This document shows positions 37,501 through 49,182 of a stretch of 64,000 bases of DNA, piece after piece. Position 1 is the first letter of the stretch. Every line of letters starts with the position of its first letter. The stretch comes from Embiotoca jacksoni (Eukaryota > Chordata > Actinopteri > Embiotocidae). A program made the position numbers and the translations under genes. The notes beneath the pieces were generated by a model that was not told the DNA's origin, searched no databases, and worked only from the letters and a program-made list of their open reading frames with translations. Location of the stretch: the NCBI GenBank assembly GCA_022577435.1, contig JAKOON010000027.1, positions 1,337,990-1,401,989 of the forward strand. Reading direction: 5' to 3'.

Positions 37501-40500
37501 GAGCGGATCAAAGGTCTTCTTCCCCGGTTCCCTTTGACGGGCCAACGACTGCCTCACCTCTCTCGGACGTCGACAATGAATGGTGGGCAGGGTGTCTAGA
37601 AGTCCAAGCCTCACCTGTGGCAGGAAATTAAACCCATTAAAAGATCATTTATTTAATCAACTGCTGAAGGGGCAAAACCCCTTTCATTTCAAAACTCGCT
37701 ATAACAGCAGAGGACACTGTTTTTAAAAAAACAATTTGGTTGCAAATTAGGATAAATTTAATGCATTTAAATCACATGTATGAGACTCCAAGAGAAACGG
37801 TATAGATTATGGAAAATAAAGTAACTTTTAATATTTGTCAAGGAATGTTTGTCTGCTTGTAATTTGGTTTGGCATTTGTTTATCACCCAGAAATTGTGTC
37901 CTCTTATTTCCAGACGCTACTCGTGAAAATACAAGATTATTCTGTTGTTGAAAGCCAAAACTTCACAGGGTTAAAAAGTTATAAGTTTATAGTGTTGTTT
38001 ATACACGCAACATGACATTTTAAAACTACATTTTCAGACAGTTAACAGAAGTTAGGATCTGAAGACATTTCTACCTCTTTTGGCTGGTTTTGAGGGGATG
38101 TGTTTGTTTTCAGGACCTCCACAGTGATCAGGTGAGCCACGTTCCTTCTCCACAGCATGCCATAGCTGTCACTCAAACAGCCCAGAACTAACAGATGGAA
38201 GAGGAGCTCCTCCAGACCTGAGCGAACCTGACGGGGGGGTAACACATGTTAAAACAGAAGGCGGATCCTCGAGTACGACCGACAGCTGAACGAGGTCTCT
38301 GCAGGTATAAACGCTTGGATACTTACTCCGGCGGTGTCGATGTGCAGGAGAACAGGATCCTGCTCTCTCAGAGGTGACAGTTTCTCTGACAGACTTTTAA
38401 TCAAAGCGTCTACGTCAACACGTGGTTCAATCAGTCGGATCCTGATGTGTTTTACTCTGGGAGATGTTTTCTGGAACTTCTCAAATAAACGATCCACGTA
38501 AAGTGATTTCCCTAATAATGGAAAAACACTATTTTAGATCACACTTTTTGATACGACTACCAGGAGGAGCCAAAGGTATCGTTCAAATCCTACAAAATGT
38601 CAAAATGTGCAAATCTGATGAGTTCAACAAAACCAAATACAGCTTCTACATCAATAAACAAATTCTATATAAGCATTTTCATAAAGGGATGCCAGTTAGG
38701 GTTATGCTTACCGACTGCAGGGCGTAGAGATGACACCATCCAGACTGAGAGCTGATCAGGAGACACCATGGCGACAGGGTTTTGCAGGTTTTGTTGCGTG
38801 AAGTGGTAATGGAGGTATTTCCGAGCCCTCTCTGCTGTCAGACTCATGCCGGCCTGAACTTTATCGTTGCTGAAGAAGGAGGGCACGTATCTGTGCTGGT
38901 GACCAACCGGACTGACGATGATCAGTCGATAACTCGGGCCGGCACTTCTCTCGAGACACTCGAAGAGCTCCCCGAGGGCCACGCTGACGTCATAACCCAG
39001 CAGCCCTGGATTGACCAGAGAGTATATCTTCTGGCAGGTCTGTCCGGAGCCGAGAGCTCGGCGGAGGAAGATCTCCACCTCCTCTTCTGTGGTTTCCTCT
39101 CTGCAGACTAACACCTCATCGGCGGACGGTAGAGGCTGCTCGGGACTCTCCACGTAAAAAGCCAGGATGGTGGTGAAAACCTCCGCTGTAGGACAAACCA
39201 CAAGGTTGGGCTTTCCCTCCTGGAAAACCAGTGGAAGGATTCGGATCAGGTGCTGCTGGTTCATTTCAGAGAGGCAGGAGAGGAAGTGGGCCAGAGTTGA
39301 GATGTCCAAGGACTCCCTGAGGAACTGCGGCATGTCTTCTTTAAATCGTCTCCAGAGGTTCTCAAGACTGTCCTCCTCAGAGGGATCGACATCGCACCTC
39401 ATGACAACATCGTCTTCATCCTCAGAGGAAAACTCCATCAAATCATGAGCCTCTTCCGAATCCTCTTCAGTGTGAGTGAAGTCCATAGAGGGTTCGTAGT
39501 AGCGATCCTCATCGTCAGACTCGACATCGTCCGGTTCGTCTTGCTTCGAGGTCAAACTTTCTGCACGAGTGTAAGCGACTCTGACGTCAGCGAGTGTGCA
39601 CTGAGGCTTCACGGGGAAAAGTAAATGCCATAACTGTGGAGGAACCGGCGCCTGCCGTTGACACACTTTGTGAATCCAGTGGCACAAATAAACCATCTGC
39701 TCCGAGGTGTAGTGGTTCAGCAAGCTGAAGCCGGAGCGCATCTCGCCAATGAAGGAGCGCCACTCCGCCTGGCAGCCATCCATGGATTGAGCCAGATGCT
39801 GCAGCTGCTCCGTCACCTCGCCGTAGTACGTCATCTCTTTACCACTCAGGGACAGGAAGGTGACTGTGATGCACGGCTGCTGCTGCGGGCAGCACCGGAC
39901 CTCGGCGTGCCACTCCCTGAACAGCATGTTGCCGGACGTTTGCATCTGGAGAAGGATGGCGCCCAATCTCTGAACTCCCTCAAAAACCTACAGAGACATG
40001 AGTGTGGAAGTGTATACCGTTAATCTCAATGTAGACCTCACACACTGGGTTTAAAACTGAAGTCTTCTGCTGTCTTTATTGACTCCTTCCATGTTTTATT
40101 CTTAAATTCATCATTTCATCCATAATTACTGTAGGAAACAGGAGTCAATAACGTGATTTTTCTTGCTGCTTGACTACTTTTGAGGTCTTCGGCTCTCTGG
40201 TGTCCAAAACAATCAATATCTGCAGATTGAATATACCGTCATTTTATATCTGCTTGGCTGAGTGTAGTTAGACAGATAAAACAGGCACGTTGAATTCTAT
40301 TCTGTTCAATCCAAGCAGCAACCAGCAACCTCAAACATACAGATTTTTGAGGCCTAATATCTAATTAATGACGGGATTATTTTCAGATGGACCAATAAGA
40401 AGGAGGCAATTTAACGAATGACACCATATTGAGTTTTTTGTAGCCAGCCCCTAGCGGCCCTCGGTGGTACTGCAGTTATGCATTGGCATCACTTTTCAGA

Positions 40501-43500
40501 CTATGTCCTTTTTTATATACACTCTCAGGCAGAAGTACTTTAGCTTAAGTTTGAGACCTTTACCAAACAGTTCCCTTCTCTTTGATGGTTTTATGTATTA
40601 TCTTTTTCACTAGTTAGTGAACGTAGCAAACGTCACCGACCTCCGTGAACCTGTTGACCTGCTCTCTGCCGTGCTCTCCTTTGGACGACATGAGCATCAG
40701 TTTGTTTTGCAGCTCCAGTAGGTCGTCAAGCTTGTAGCTCTTCTGATCTCGGCCCCTTTTCACAGTGACCTGCACCATATTCTGTACACATCTCTGCAAA
40801 CAGGTAAAAAAAGACAGTAAATGGCTCATAAATGCCTTGAAACCTTTCAGTTAGCGACGCCCTGTTATCTTCTGTTTGAACACTCACCCTCTCTGTGTTT
40901 TCATCGGACCATCCTACGTGATAAACTCCGTCAGCGTTAATAGCAGAAGCCAAGGAGAGCGAGGACTGCTCCACCGAGCCGTGAGTCTCCTTCAGGGCCT
41001 TCAGCCAGCTCAGCAATCGAGTGGACTCTCTCTGAAAAAAATAAAAAATAAAACCAGCAGCATCAGCGTCACGTTGCCACGGCAGCCAGACGTACAAGGG
41101 AGGAGATGCGAGTACCAGTTTGTCCGGGAGTTTCTCGTCACGGCTCTGGGTGTCCCACACCTGCCGAGCGCACATCATGAACTTCTCAAAGCCGTCTTGA
41201 GGACGGAGGGAGTAGAGCAGCGGGGCGTAGCCCATCGCCGCGTCGTGGAAGCAGGCCACCTGGTCGATCTCCGCGTCGTTCTCTCCGGCAGATATGGAAG
41301 CCAGGTCCACGTACACCTTCACGTCACTCATATCTGTCGACAGGACGGAGAAGTGAGCAGCCCGGCATCTTCTGCAAGACTTTTAAAACCACTTAAATCA
41401 AGGCTTGATTACTTTTAAGGTTCTCATTGACCCAGCGGACGAGTGTCTGGCTCGCGAGGAACTCTTCCAGACAGGCGGTTTGCTGCTTGGTGACGGTGGA
41501 GAGCTGCTGTCGGGCGCGAAACAGGTCATCACTGAGAGACCCCAGAGTCCTCTGTTTAAAGCTGTCTTCCCCCTGTTAAGTATGAAAAAATATACTTTTT
41601 AAAAACAAAAATTACAAGTCTGCCTCCTGGTTACATTGCCTTCCACACACAACCGCTAAACTTATGGTTTGAGTCTGTCTTCTTTCAATCTTCCCAAATA
41701 AAGGATAAACAGAACTTTTAAAATATTGTGTTTGCTTCAGCTAGAAAAACAAAAACAAACATTGTGCTTGTGTTTTAACTTACAAATGTCAATTTTAACC
41801 TTTTGATATTTATTTCTATTTTATATTCAAGTAAAAAGTTGTTTTATTTTTAACTGTTTTCTATAGTTAGTAATAGAAGTATAAGTCTAATTACCAATAC
41901 AAATCACTTCAATCTTTTGTAAATCCTGCTATTTAAATCTAATGTCAGATTATTAGATTATTACCATCTGGTTGAGGGTTTTAATCTCTGAGAAGTTTCC
42001 TTTAAGCTTCATTTCCTCTGAGATTTTCAGCACTGCGTTGGCTGCAGCCGCCGCCTGGTGGAGCTGTCGGTACTCCTGGATCTGACCGAGTCTCAGCTCC
42101 ACCCACTTCTCCGCCCGCAACCCTGCGGCCTCTGAGAGAATCTCTGACATCAGATTGAGCTCCTCCTTCATGAGCCTCCCGTCACCCTCGTCGCCAGAGT
42201 CCACCAGAACCTGCTCGAGCTGCTCGAAAGTGATGTTTGCATCTGCGACGCTGACGCCGAGCTGAGAGAACTCCACCAGCAGAGGCTTCCAGATGATGTC
42301 GCAGATCTGCGTCAGGGTTACCGGGACGGGAGCCGAGGAGGGACGCATCGCCGACGCCGAGGACGCGGCCCGTTTCACCCAGGAGGACAGAATCAGGTTG
42401 CTGCGATGCAGTTTGTGCATCTCGCTGGCCATTTTCAGGACATTCATGCTGGCGTTGTACCAGAGGATCTGCGGAGGACCCGTCGTCTTCAGCTTCCCGT
42501 CGGCGTCGAAGGACTGAACGAGCAGCAGCTGGTTCAGGCTCACGGTCTGGAGATCTGCACCGTGCTGCTGCTCCAGAGACGACATCTCAGGAACTGGTTT
42601 TATAAAGAACACGTCAGTGGAGGAAACAACAACATGACACAGAAAGTCCTTCAGCTCAACTCACCTGTGATGCTCTCTGTGACCTTTGCTATCATCTTCA
42701 TCAGCGTGTCCATCTGCTGTTTCCGCTGCATGAAAGAGTTGAAATCCTTTTCTCTCTGAGACAAAACCGCCTCCGCGCTGACGGGAACCGTCACAGATCT
42801 GGTGTTTTTCTTGTCTGTTAAATGACACGATGAAGACATTATTAATAAATGCAGTTTTTGATGGCGTCATCAGGGGGTGTTCGTGGTGTTTTAAAGCTGC
42901 TGAGGGTTCGTACACTGCTGGTAAAGCTTCTTGAAATTCTCTTTATACTTCAGGCAGGTCTGCAGGCGTCCCAGCGGCACGTCTCCTCCGATCAGAGACC
43001 CCACCAGAGACCCCACCGCCTCCACACAGCTGTGCACCACCTGACCCGCGGCGTCATCCACCCGGATCGACCTCCAGTCACCTGGAACGAAACAGACAAA
43101 CAATAAAAACAGATAACAGCGAGTAAATAACCGTAACGAATGAAGTAACGACGTACCGTTGGACAGCAGGTGGTTGATGGCCGACTGCGGATCGAGCAGC
43201 TGCACCACGACGTCGTCTCTGAAACGTGCCGCTGACTTGACGACGACGGCAGACACGACGTCGACAGGAAGATCTTTGACCTTCGAGCTAAGGCTTCGCA
43301 TCAGATCCCCCTCCTTCCCGCTCTGCAAACGGCAATATCCTTTTTTTAATTTTCAACCATATTGTTGAGGGAAAAGTCGAGAAGAGAAACATTTTCAGCT
43401 TCAGATAGTGAGTACACGATGAATATGTTTCCGTACCTGGCAGATTGTTTTGATCGCAGAGTGGCAGAGTTCGTGGAAACAAGTCCGCACGACATCGTGG

Positions 43501-46500
43501 CTTCCCTTCATCACCGCCAGGGTCGACTCCAGGCAGTAGACCACAACTTTATCCTCCTCAGCTGCCTGCTGAGAGAAACCATGAGATGAACCGATGCTGT
43601 TCAGGGTTTGAACTCGACCTCCTGACGTCCCTGAAAACAGAACCAACATTTAACACTGATCGACATACAGACCTTGGAAATCCTCTTCTTCAGGTCTTTC
43701 TGCAGGCTCTCCCTCCAGCGGCGTGAAACCTCTTCATTAAAACACTCCACCTTCAGCAGCGCATCCCACATCTGGAAATTCAACACAGACGTCATTTCAC
43801 TGATTCTGAGGATGTTTTTTTTCAGATGAAGCACATTTTCTTACATTGTAGAACATTAAAAGCTCTTTGTGGAAACATTATTGGACATGTTTTGAATAAT
43901 CTATAGCCAAATAATTAAGGAATTAATCCACCCAAAAAATAAGTAACAACTCATAAATAGTTTTACGTTGAAGTGTGTCTGCTGTACCTCAATTTCCTTC
44001 GGGTAGCTGAGTGTTTTAGATGCTGTCAGAAGAGGTTTTTGCAGCCGTTTGTCTCTCCAGTCACTGATTCGCTGCTGCACGTCCAACAGTTCCTTCAACA
44101 GCTGCTGCTTTGAGGTCTCCGACTCGTCTTCTTTGGACTGTAACACAAGAAACGAAGACAATCAGTTGACATTGACGGTCCATATTGAAGCAGCTAAGAC
44201 AGAATGAAAAGATCAGTACCTCCTTTCTGAGCTTTGCGTCCAGGATCTCCGCCAGTTTCAGCACCAGCTGGTAGGACAGGACGGCGGCCGGGTACCACGG
44301 GACGAGCTGCACGATGTCGCACGTTGTCTTCGCCACGCTGACGCTGCTCATGAAGGCCGGCCTGAGGTTTCCCGATTCAATCATTCTGCAGACACAGAGA
44401 TGGAGTTACAGGAAGCACAAAAAAAAACCAAGAGGTCTCAGCGGAACATGTTTCCAATGTTGTTACCTGCTCTTCTGCTCGTCTACCTTCAGCAGGATGT
44501 GGGTCAATGATTTTTTAACCTGCTGCACGTAGAAAGAACAAAGATTAACATACATTTGAAGATGTTATTTTGTGAGTTAATATTGTGATTTTCTGATTTA
44601 TTTCCCAACCTCCACGTTCTCCTGCACTCTGTTCTGATCCATCCTCTCTCCACATTTCCTCAGCCTGTACAGCAGACTCTGGATCAGGTGTTCTGCATGA
44701 ATCCCCGTCAGGTCTGAATATTCAGGCAGATCCTGAAACGCCAGCAGAGACAACCAGCCCATCTGGAGCAGAGGCACCTCGTCGGTCGCTGATAAGTGTC
44801 TCTGGATCAGAGAGAGCATCCTCCTGTGATTCAAAAACAAACAAAAATACTTCCAGTGAATATGATCGTTTCAGGGAAAGAAAGAAAGTTTTGGGAGAGA
44901 GACTCACCGCCGTTTGTCAGAGTAGGACTGTACGCTCTCTCTGAAGCTGCTGAAAGAGATGCCGTTCAGTCCGGACCAGTCCTCCTCCTCCACAGATGGA
45001 CCCACTTTAGCTGCGTCAGCTCCCGGCTGCCGGAGTCTGAAGAGCAGAGGAAGGAGCAGGACGAGCTCCGCCACCCTGACGCTGGCACAGTGGTTGATCA
45101 GACCCAACACAGTGCTGAGGGGAACAAACGGAGTCCTTCAACTGTCTTACAGTCACAAGTATGCACAAACTAATTCAAGGCCTCAACTTATTATTTAAAG
45201 GGCTTTCAACCCCTTTTTATAATGGTCTTCCTCTGGGGATAAATTTAGGTAAGTCAGCTAGAAATTGAATGGCAGGTCACCTGGATCCAGTTTCACGATA
45301 ATCAATGAAGCCCATTAATGTTGGACATCATCCTTCATTTCCACTCTAATTCTACAAAAACATAAAACTTCTCTGCAACTATAACTAAGACAAAGTCATG
45401 GTGTTTTGGAAGTTAGTTAACAGCTGGCAATGCTTAGGTAACTTTTTAATTTTTTTTATTACAAATTTCTAGCAACAGTTATATACTGCTAAGACATTTT
45501 TGAAATGTTAATGGTGAACTGTTACTGTATATAAACAGCTGGTGCGATCCAACAGCAATCTTCATAGCGAAGGAAGACAGTGAGAAGCAAACCAGGTCAA
45601 GAATGACTTTCCACTCCTGTTAAAGCTTAAAGCTGCTGGAAAACGTACTGCTGTAGATGTTCGAAAGAAGCTCGCAGCCCGTCCAGGTTTTTCTGGTCCA
45701 TCGCCGTCTCCGAGGACACCAGGACACACAGGTCAGCTAAGCCTCCAACTCCGAGGTTGATGGAGCGCTTTCTGGTCACCAAGAAAACAGACAGGCCCAG
45801 AACCAGAGGCCCGGCGTTCCTGCAGCCGCCCGGGAACTTCTCCTTCGGCTCTCCTCTTAAGATCTGAACCAGAGTCTCTGAAATCAGATCTGAAGCCTGT
45901 AAATAAAAAAATTAAGTAAACATTTGTTACTGGTGGGATACTGGAGGGAAAATGCTTTGACTCTTCTCACTGCACCGACCTTGACCACAGGAGGGTGTGA
46001 GTAGTCCATGTACACCATCCTCACATGAGCAGAACCGAGGCTTCTCATGAAATAGAGCAGGTGGTCAGACAGGCTCTCGGTGCTCTGTTTATCGGATGGA
46101 GTCCATTTCTGGAAGATTCTGTTCAGCAGAGATGTGGCGGCGGCGTGCCAGGCGTCTGAGACCTCATCACCTTTGGGTCTCCTCCCGACAACCATCTGAA
46201 GGCCAGTTCGGAATAAATTTTGCTCCTCATAACGACAGATGAAGCCTTCATAGAGGTGCAGCTCTGTGTGAAACAGGTTAGTGGTCAGTTCGTGAAAACA
46301 GGCAGGAACCACCGGTGGAGGGTTGATATTTACCTTTAACGTTTGGGTCCAGTGGAATTTCAACACGTCTTGTGGCGCTTCCTGTGAGGTCTTTGTGTCG
46401 TTGGTTTACTCCATACCGATAAGTCAGCAATATGCCTCTCCGCAATTTGCTTTCTTCGATGGAGAGACTTGCTTCCACCAGATAGCCTCCCTGCTTTTGT

Positions 46501-47743
46501 CCACTAAAGATAAAATATTTAACTTTTAGTAAAACACTTCAGATTTTTACTGACTGCAAAGGAAATATTAAATATAAAGACTTCAACTACTTCCTCCCAC
46601 AATTTAAATAGTGAGTTGTACAAATGTATACAGTTGTCGTCAATGGCTGCGATTATAGTCTGGAAACCCCTTCAAAAACTTTACATTTAAAGTGCAACTT
46701 GTACAAATATAATCAATACTCACACAAAATGTTTCTTTTCAAGGTTTAGATATCCTCCTTCATAATACAATGTCAGCGTGTCACACTCTTGGTTGAATCG
46801 AAACCTTTTGTCCAGCACAGCGTAGATGTGGAAGATGAACGTGGGCGGAGCGGGTGGAGGTCTCACTGGGCTTCGATCACTGGAGAGAGAAAAACACTCG
46901 TTCAGATGTCAGGTTTGATCCTCGGTGTTTTATAGAGATGTTACTACCGGTCTCACCGTGCGCTCGGAGATGTTTTATCTGCCGTCCTGGAGGCTGCGGC
47001 GCTGGACCGTTTCTCACCTCCCTTCTCTCCAGACAGGGCTTTGGCGTAAGACTTCAGTTTAGCATCTGTTCCTGCTGCATCGCCTGAGACTCCTGCAGAA
47101 GGAGTCTCCTCTTTGGGTTTCGACTCCTTCTCTGCGTTTTGGTCCTCGGCCGACGATGCTCCGTCTTTATCTGGATTTTCGGGCTCTGGGACGCGTCGGT
47201 CTTGTTTCAGCTGCGTCTCAGCAGCCGGTTGAGTCTCTTCCTCCTTTGCGTCGTCTTGAGAGTCCGTCTGCGACTCCTGATTCTTCTGATGAACAACCGG
47301 AGTCTGCGTGGACATATCTGTACCCGTAGGTCTCTTCGTTTGAGTTTCAGCTTGCACCATCTTCACATCCGTCCGACATCGTTGTTCACTGTCGGTCTGC
47401 GGATCCACACTCGCGCCCTCCTCAGTTTGGCTGCTCGTCGTCTCGGCAGCTTCACTCTTGTCCGTTTCTGTGAGGACATCTGCGTCTCCTTTAACACGTG
47501 AGGTGTCCTTTCTTCCTCTTCTTCTTCTTCGATTTCTGTTTTTACTCTTCTCTTTGTCTTGAACTTTCTTGCTGGGTTCTTCCTCCTGAAAAACACATTA
47601 ACATAAACTGTCATGACAGCTGAAATGCTGCTGAGATGCCAGAGTGAACGTTGTTGTTATCACTGCATTTGTACCTTATTTCTTCCCCTCTGTTTTTTGG
47701 TGTCTCCACAGTCGGGGTGGAGGTTTCCTCCTCCCTCCTCCAT
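18906..47743 (-). CDS. rnf213: RNF213 (mysterin), giant AAA+ ATPase / RING-RZ E3 ubiquitin ligase
   Basis: From family knowledge, this cytosolic ligase acts in lipid droplet biology, angiogenesis (moyamoya disease) and ubiquitin coating of pathogens. About 60 exons read in order against human RNF213. ATG at 47743 (exon 47675-47743); charged low-complexity exon 46957-47585; CBM20-like region in exons 46724-46879 and 46334-46503; helical arm exons 45980-46263 down to about 40643; AAA exons 38712-39987, 38327-38511 and 33835-37614; RING exon about 29321-29498; E3 shell; RZ finger about 24693-24910; last exon 18906-19045 with TAG at 18906-18908. The C-terminal exon about 19521-19703 shows the LELHEILLLK block of the human tail. 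Exon phases are consistent wherever I checked (first five, the AAA exons, RZ exons). Teleosts commonly have two rnf213 genes; which one this is cannot be said. Length is about 5000 residues, estimated rather than counted. Confidence 0.95.
19746..19770. repeat. Poly-T tract
   Basis: About 25 T residues on plus in an RNF213 intron; on the minus strand this is poly-A upstream of exon 19521-19703. Confidence 0.9.
21836..22380 (-). other. RNF213 intron, nothing recognised
   Basis: Between exons of about 22385-22566 and 21600-21803. No exon or known repeat was seen. Other long RNF213 introns (20200-21130, 22580-23080, 25430-25990, 26100-26815) are AT-rich with no further gene. Confidence 0.5.
23190..23222. 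repeat. (TG)n microsatellite
   Basis: About 16 TG units. With the CA tract at 23381-23427 it brackets the RNF213 exon at about 23245-23380 as an inverted pair. Confidence 0.9.
23381..23427. repeat. (CA)n microsatellite at an RNF213 acceptor
   Basis: About 23 CA units. On the minus strand this is a TG tract leading into the acceptor of the RNF213 exon ending near 23380. Confidence 0.9.
24693..24910 (-). other. rnf213: RNF213 RZ-type zinc finger exons
   Basis: Two short exons encode YTCAKGHVCYVGE and CGKPVVKSKCLDCGLPIGG, matching the human RZ finger with its C, GHxC, C and CxxC ligands. In mammalian RNF213 this finger is needed for lipid A ubiquitylation and is the alternative catalytic element to the RING. 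All ligand positions I can identify are intact. Confidence 0.88.
26975..27385. repeat. Dispersed teleost repeat, second copy
   Basis: Carries AAGTACATTTACTTAAGTAC, GTACTTCATTTAAGTATTTCCATT and TTACTCCACTA, the same family as 17236-17460. It lies in the RNF213 intron between exons about 27440-27627 and 26819-26943. Confidence 0.65.
28549..28597. repeat. (ATC)n trinucleotide repeat
   Basis: About 15 CAT/ATC units with one TAT interruption, in an RNF213 intron. Confidence 0.9.
29321..29498 (-). other. rnf213: RNF213 RING finger exon
   Basis: The exon encodes a full C3HC4 RING: CAVC, eleven residues, CQH, then FC, PC, ten residues, CPKC, giving all eight zinc ligands with normal spacing. It is followed by ADFRPTVSHSVK, the counterpart of the human EFSPAVSQAHR. 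The exon joins the E3 shell exons at 28646-28792 and 28411-28512. Confidence 0.9.
30744..31200. repeat. Non-autonomous DNA-transposon-like teleost repeat in an RNF213 intron
   Basis: Begins CCCAAAAAAAAGTTGGGACC and includes TTTCAAAAAAGTTGAAACG, CACCTCTTCTTTTAACAACAC, TTTGGGAACTGAGGAGACCAG, CATTCTTGCCTGATGTAGGAT and TGTTCCTGAGCCCATGCAGTG. I recognise this order of motifs as an abundant fish interspersed repeat; the superfamily is not certain. It lies between RNF213 exons at about 31239-31416 and 30494-30694. Confidence 0.75.
32829..32860. repeat. (TTATA)n repeat flanked by AACACCACT direct repeats
   Basis: Six TTATA/ATTAT units, with AACACCACTT on the left (32821) and AACACCACTG on the right (32861). 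Confidence 0.85.
33835..37614 (-). other. rnf213: RNF213 giant exon (3780 nt, 1260 codons) encoding AAA3 and AAA4
   Basis: A single uninterrupted exon bounded by CCACAG/GTGAGG and GGAG/GTAAGG. In order it encodes: Walker A GETGCGKTRL (about 36690), Walker B LFFDEANTTEA (about 36490), then a second module with the atypical P-loop VGKPGSSKSLAK (about 35670) and Walker B VVLDEIGLAEDS (about 35450). The conserved IIFGSGFPKDQEY and YVDLGLGSHRVKCR blocks follow. Only AAA3 and AAA4 are catalytically competent in mammalian RNF213, which agrees with these motifs. An acidic insertion interrupts the end of the exon. Confidence 0.95.
38327..39987 (-). other. rnf213: RNF213 exons for the first, degenerate AAA module
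   Basis: Exon 38712-39987 ends in the middle of a P-loop-like segment completed by exon 38327-38511: RPAV then GKSLYVDRL, the counterpart of the human GVGKSLYVKRL. The splice junction falls inside the Gly codon of GKS. Exon 38712-39987 also carries a strongly acidic insertion (39390-39560). Confidence 0.85.
40430..40540. repeat. Possible short dispersed teleost repeat
   Basis: GTAGCCAGCCCCTAGCGGCC, GGTGGTACTGCAGT and TCACTTTTCAGAC resemble a fish repeat I know by its CTAGTGGCC...GGAACTGCAG motifs. It sits in the intron between RNF213 exons 38712-39987 and about 40643-40795. Confidence 0.4.
46957..47585 (-). other. rnf213: RNF213 N-terminal low-complexity exon
   Basis: About 209 codons rich in Lys, Arg, Glu, Gln, Ser and Thr. 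It opens with a basic cluster (NRNRRRRRRK) resembling a nuclear or RNA-binding patch, then a Gln/Thr/Asp-rich stretch containing TQT and SQT triplets. The position corresponds to the disordered N-terminus of mammalian RNF213, which also has a Lys-rich run; the sequence itself is not conserved. Confidence 0.8.
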
Positions 47744-48548
47744 CTGCAGGGACTACGTTTTCCCAGGAGGGTCCTCGTCCTCCTTGTTATCTGTCTGTGA
47801 TTATAAATGTCAGGTGTAGTTACAGCCTGCGTCGCTGCATGTCTCTCTCAGACTTGCTGTTCAAGTTGAGTCGGTGCATTTCAGTCAGTAAGGGAGTGGA
47901 AAACTCAATGCACTTTGTACATTCAATAACTTTATAGCACAGTAAACAACAAATGATGGCACATAATCTGAGCTGCAACGACTTAATCTTTCTTTTTTTT
48001 TTCCAGTTAATAAACTTTAGTCTTTAAAATGCCATGAATTGATAAAAAGTGCTTGTTTTATCCACACACAAAAAAAACCAGTCCAAAATCTGTTTTCTCA
48101 TGAATTTATAATAATAAAAAAGTAGAACAGAAAGAAGCAGGAAATCAAATCATCACTTAAGAAGTGATTTTCTTCCATTTTGATTAAATAAACTCAATTA
48201 TTTTGCTTCTTCAATATCCATGAAGTCCAAAGAAATGACAAGAAACTACAACAAAGTACCACAGATACATTTCTACAGATTATTTCTACTGAGAAATGAC
48301 TGTGACATTAATACTAACAAGAATACAGTGAAGAATATAACTAATAAATTCAAGCCACTGGTTTATAAGGTAGCTAATTTAAGCTAGTTGGACTTTTCGT
48401 GAAGAAGTTGTAATTAAGACATAAAAACATGATAAATGACGTATTATTTAAGGACGTCGCTCAGTTGTGTTGATTTTTACGACATTTAAAAGTGAAGCAG
48501 AACATTTAATACGACAAATACTTCATGTTTGCTGCAGTGTTTTCTTAC
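47744..48548 (-). other. RNF213 5' UTR intron
   Basis: Between a non-coding exon whose donor (CAG/GTAAGA) begins at 48548 and the ATG exon, whose acceptor (CCCTGCAG) directly abuts the ATG at 47743. AT-rich; no coding sequence or repeat recognised. Confidence 0.5.
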
Positions 48549-48640
48549 CTGTCTGATTCTCAGCTTTCCACTCGATGAAGCTAAAAGGTGTGTGAAGCAA
48601 TTGTTTATCAGGCTCGCGCTACTGTCACTGTAAGGGACCG
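48549..48640 (-). other. rnf213: Probable non-coding first exon of RNF213
   Basis: Ends AATCAGACAG/GTAAGAA on the minus strand and contains no ATG near its 3' end. The 5' boundary is unknown. Confidence 0.45.
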
Positions 48641-48926
48641 TCCGCAAATATATTGCCTTCTTTACAGGTTGTCTCTCTGTTTAGTCTGAATTATCAACAG
48701 AAGTTAACTGTGTTGGTTATTAAAATGTGTTATGGTGTAATTATAGTGGGGCCAGACAGATGAATTGTCAGCTAACGTGCAGTTTTAGAGGTTTAGTCTG
48801 TTTTGTCTGTCGTGATTCAAAAAGTAATTTCTCGACAGTCCCTAAACCAAAGCAGACGAGTTTTCAGTTTCATTTCTCTTCGAGTCCCATCGAAGAGGAA
48901 ACTTACGCGGCGTTCAGGGTTCCTCG

Positions 48927-48941
48927 GAACTTTCACTTTCC
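48927..48941 (-). promoter_or_regulatory. IRF/ISRE-like element upstream of RNF213
   Basis: On the minus strand the sequence reads GGAAAGTGAAAGTTC, containing GAAAGTGAAAGT, a match to the GAAANNGAAA core of interferon-stimulated response elements. It lies about 300-380 bp upstream of the candidate first exon. A second, imperfect GAAA repeat (AGAGAAATGAAACTG) occurs at about 48865-48880. RNF213 is interferon-inducible in mammals. Confidence 0.45.
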
Positions 48942-48959
48942 ATCCCAGCAGAGAGGTAA

Positions 48960-49176
48960 ACACAGCTTCCAGTTTTGGGATATTTTTTTGTAGTTCATTA
49001 TTTTTCTTTCGTTTCATTCTTTTTTTTACATATTTTATTTTAGAAAGGTAAACAAATATGTGTGTTTCATGCATTTGCAAATAATTTTCCCAGTTCAGGG
49101 TTAAACTGCTGGTTTGGAGTATTCCATCTGGGATGAAACGAAATCAAAACATTCTTTAGAGCAAAAATAAGAGGCT
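48960..49176. other. Gap between RNF213 promoter and the next gene
   Basis: T-rich sequence on plus with no feature recognised. Confidence 0.4.
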
Positions 49177-49182
49177 TTTATT
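49177..49182 (-). terminator. Probable poly(A) signal of the small secreted-protein gene
   Basis: TTTATT on plus (AATAAA on minus), about 480-600 nt past the alternative stop codons of that gene. Confidence 0.5.

Noticed and set aside
47139..47501. Plus-strand ORF with Leu/Arg-rich sequence
   Set aside because: Antisense of the RNF213 low-complexity exon.
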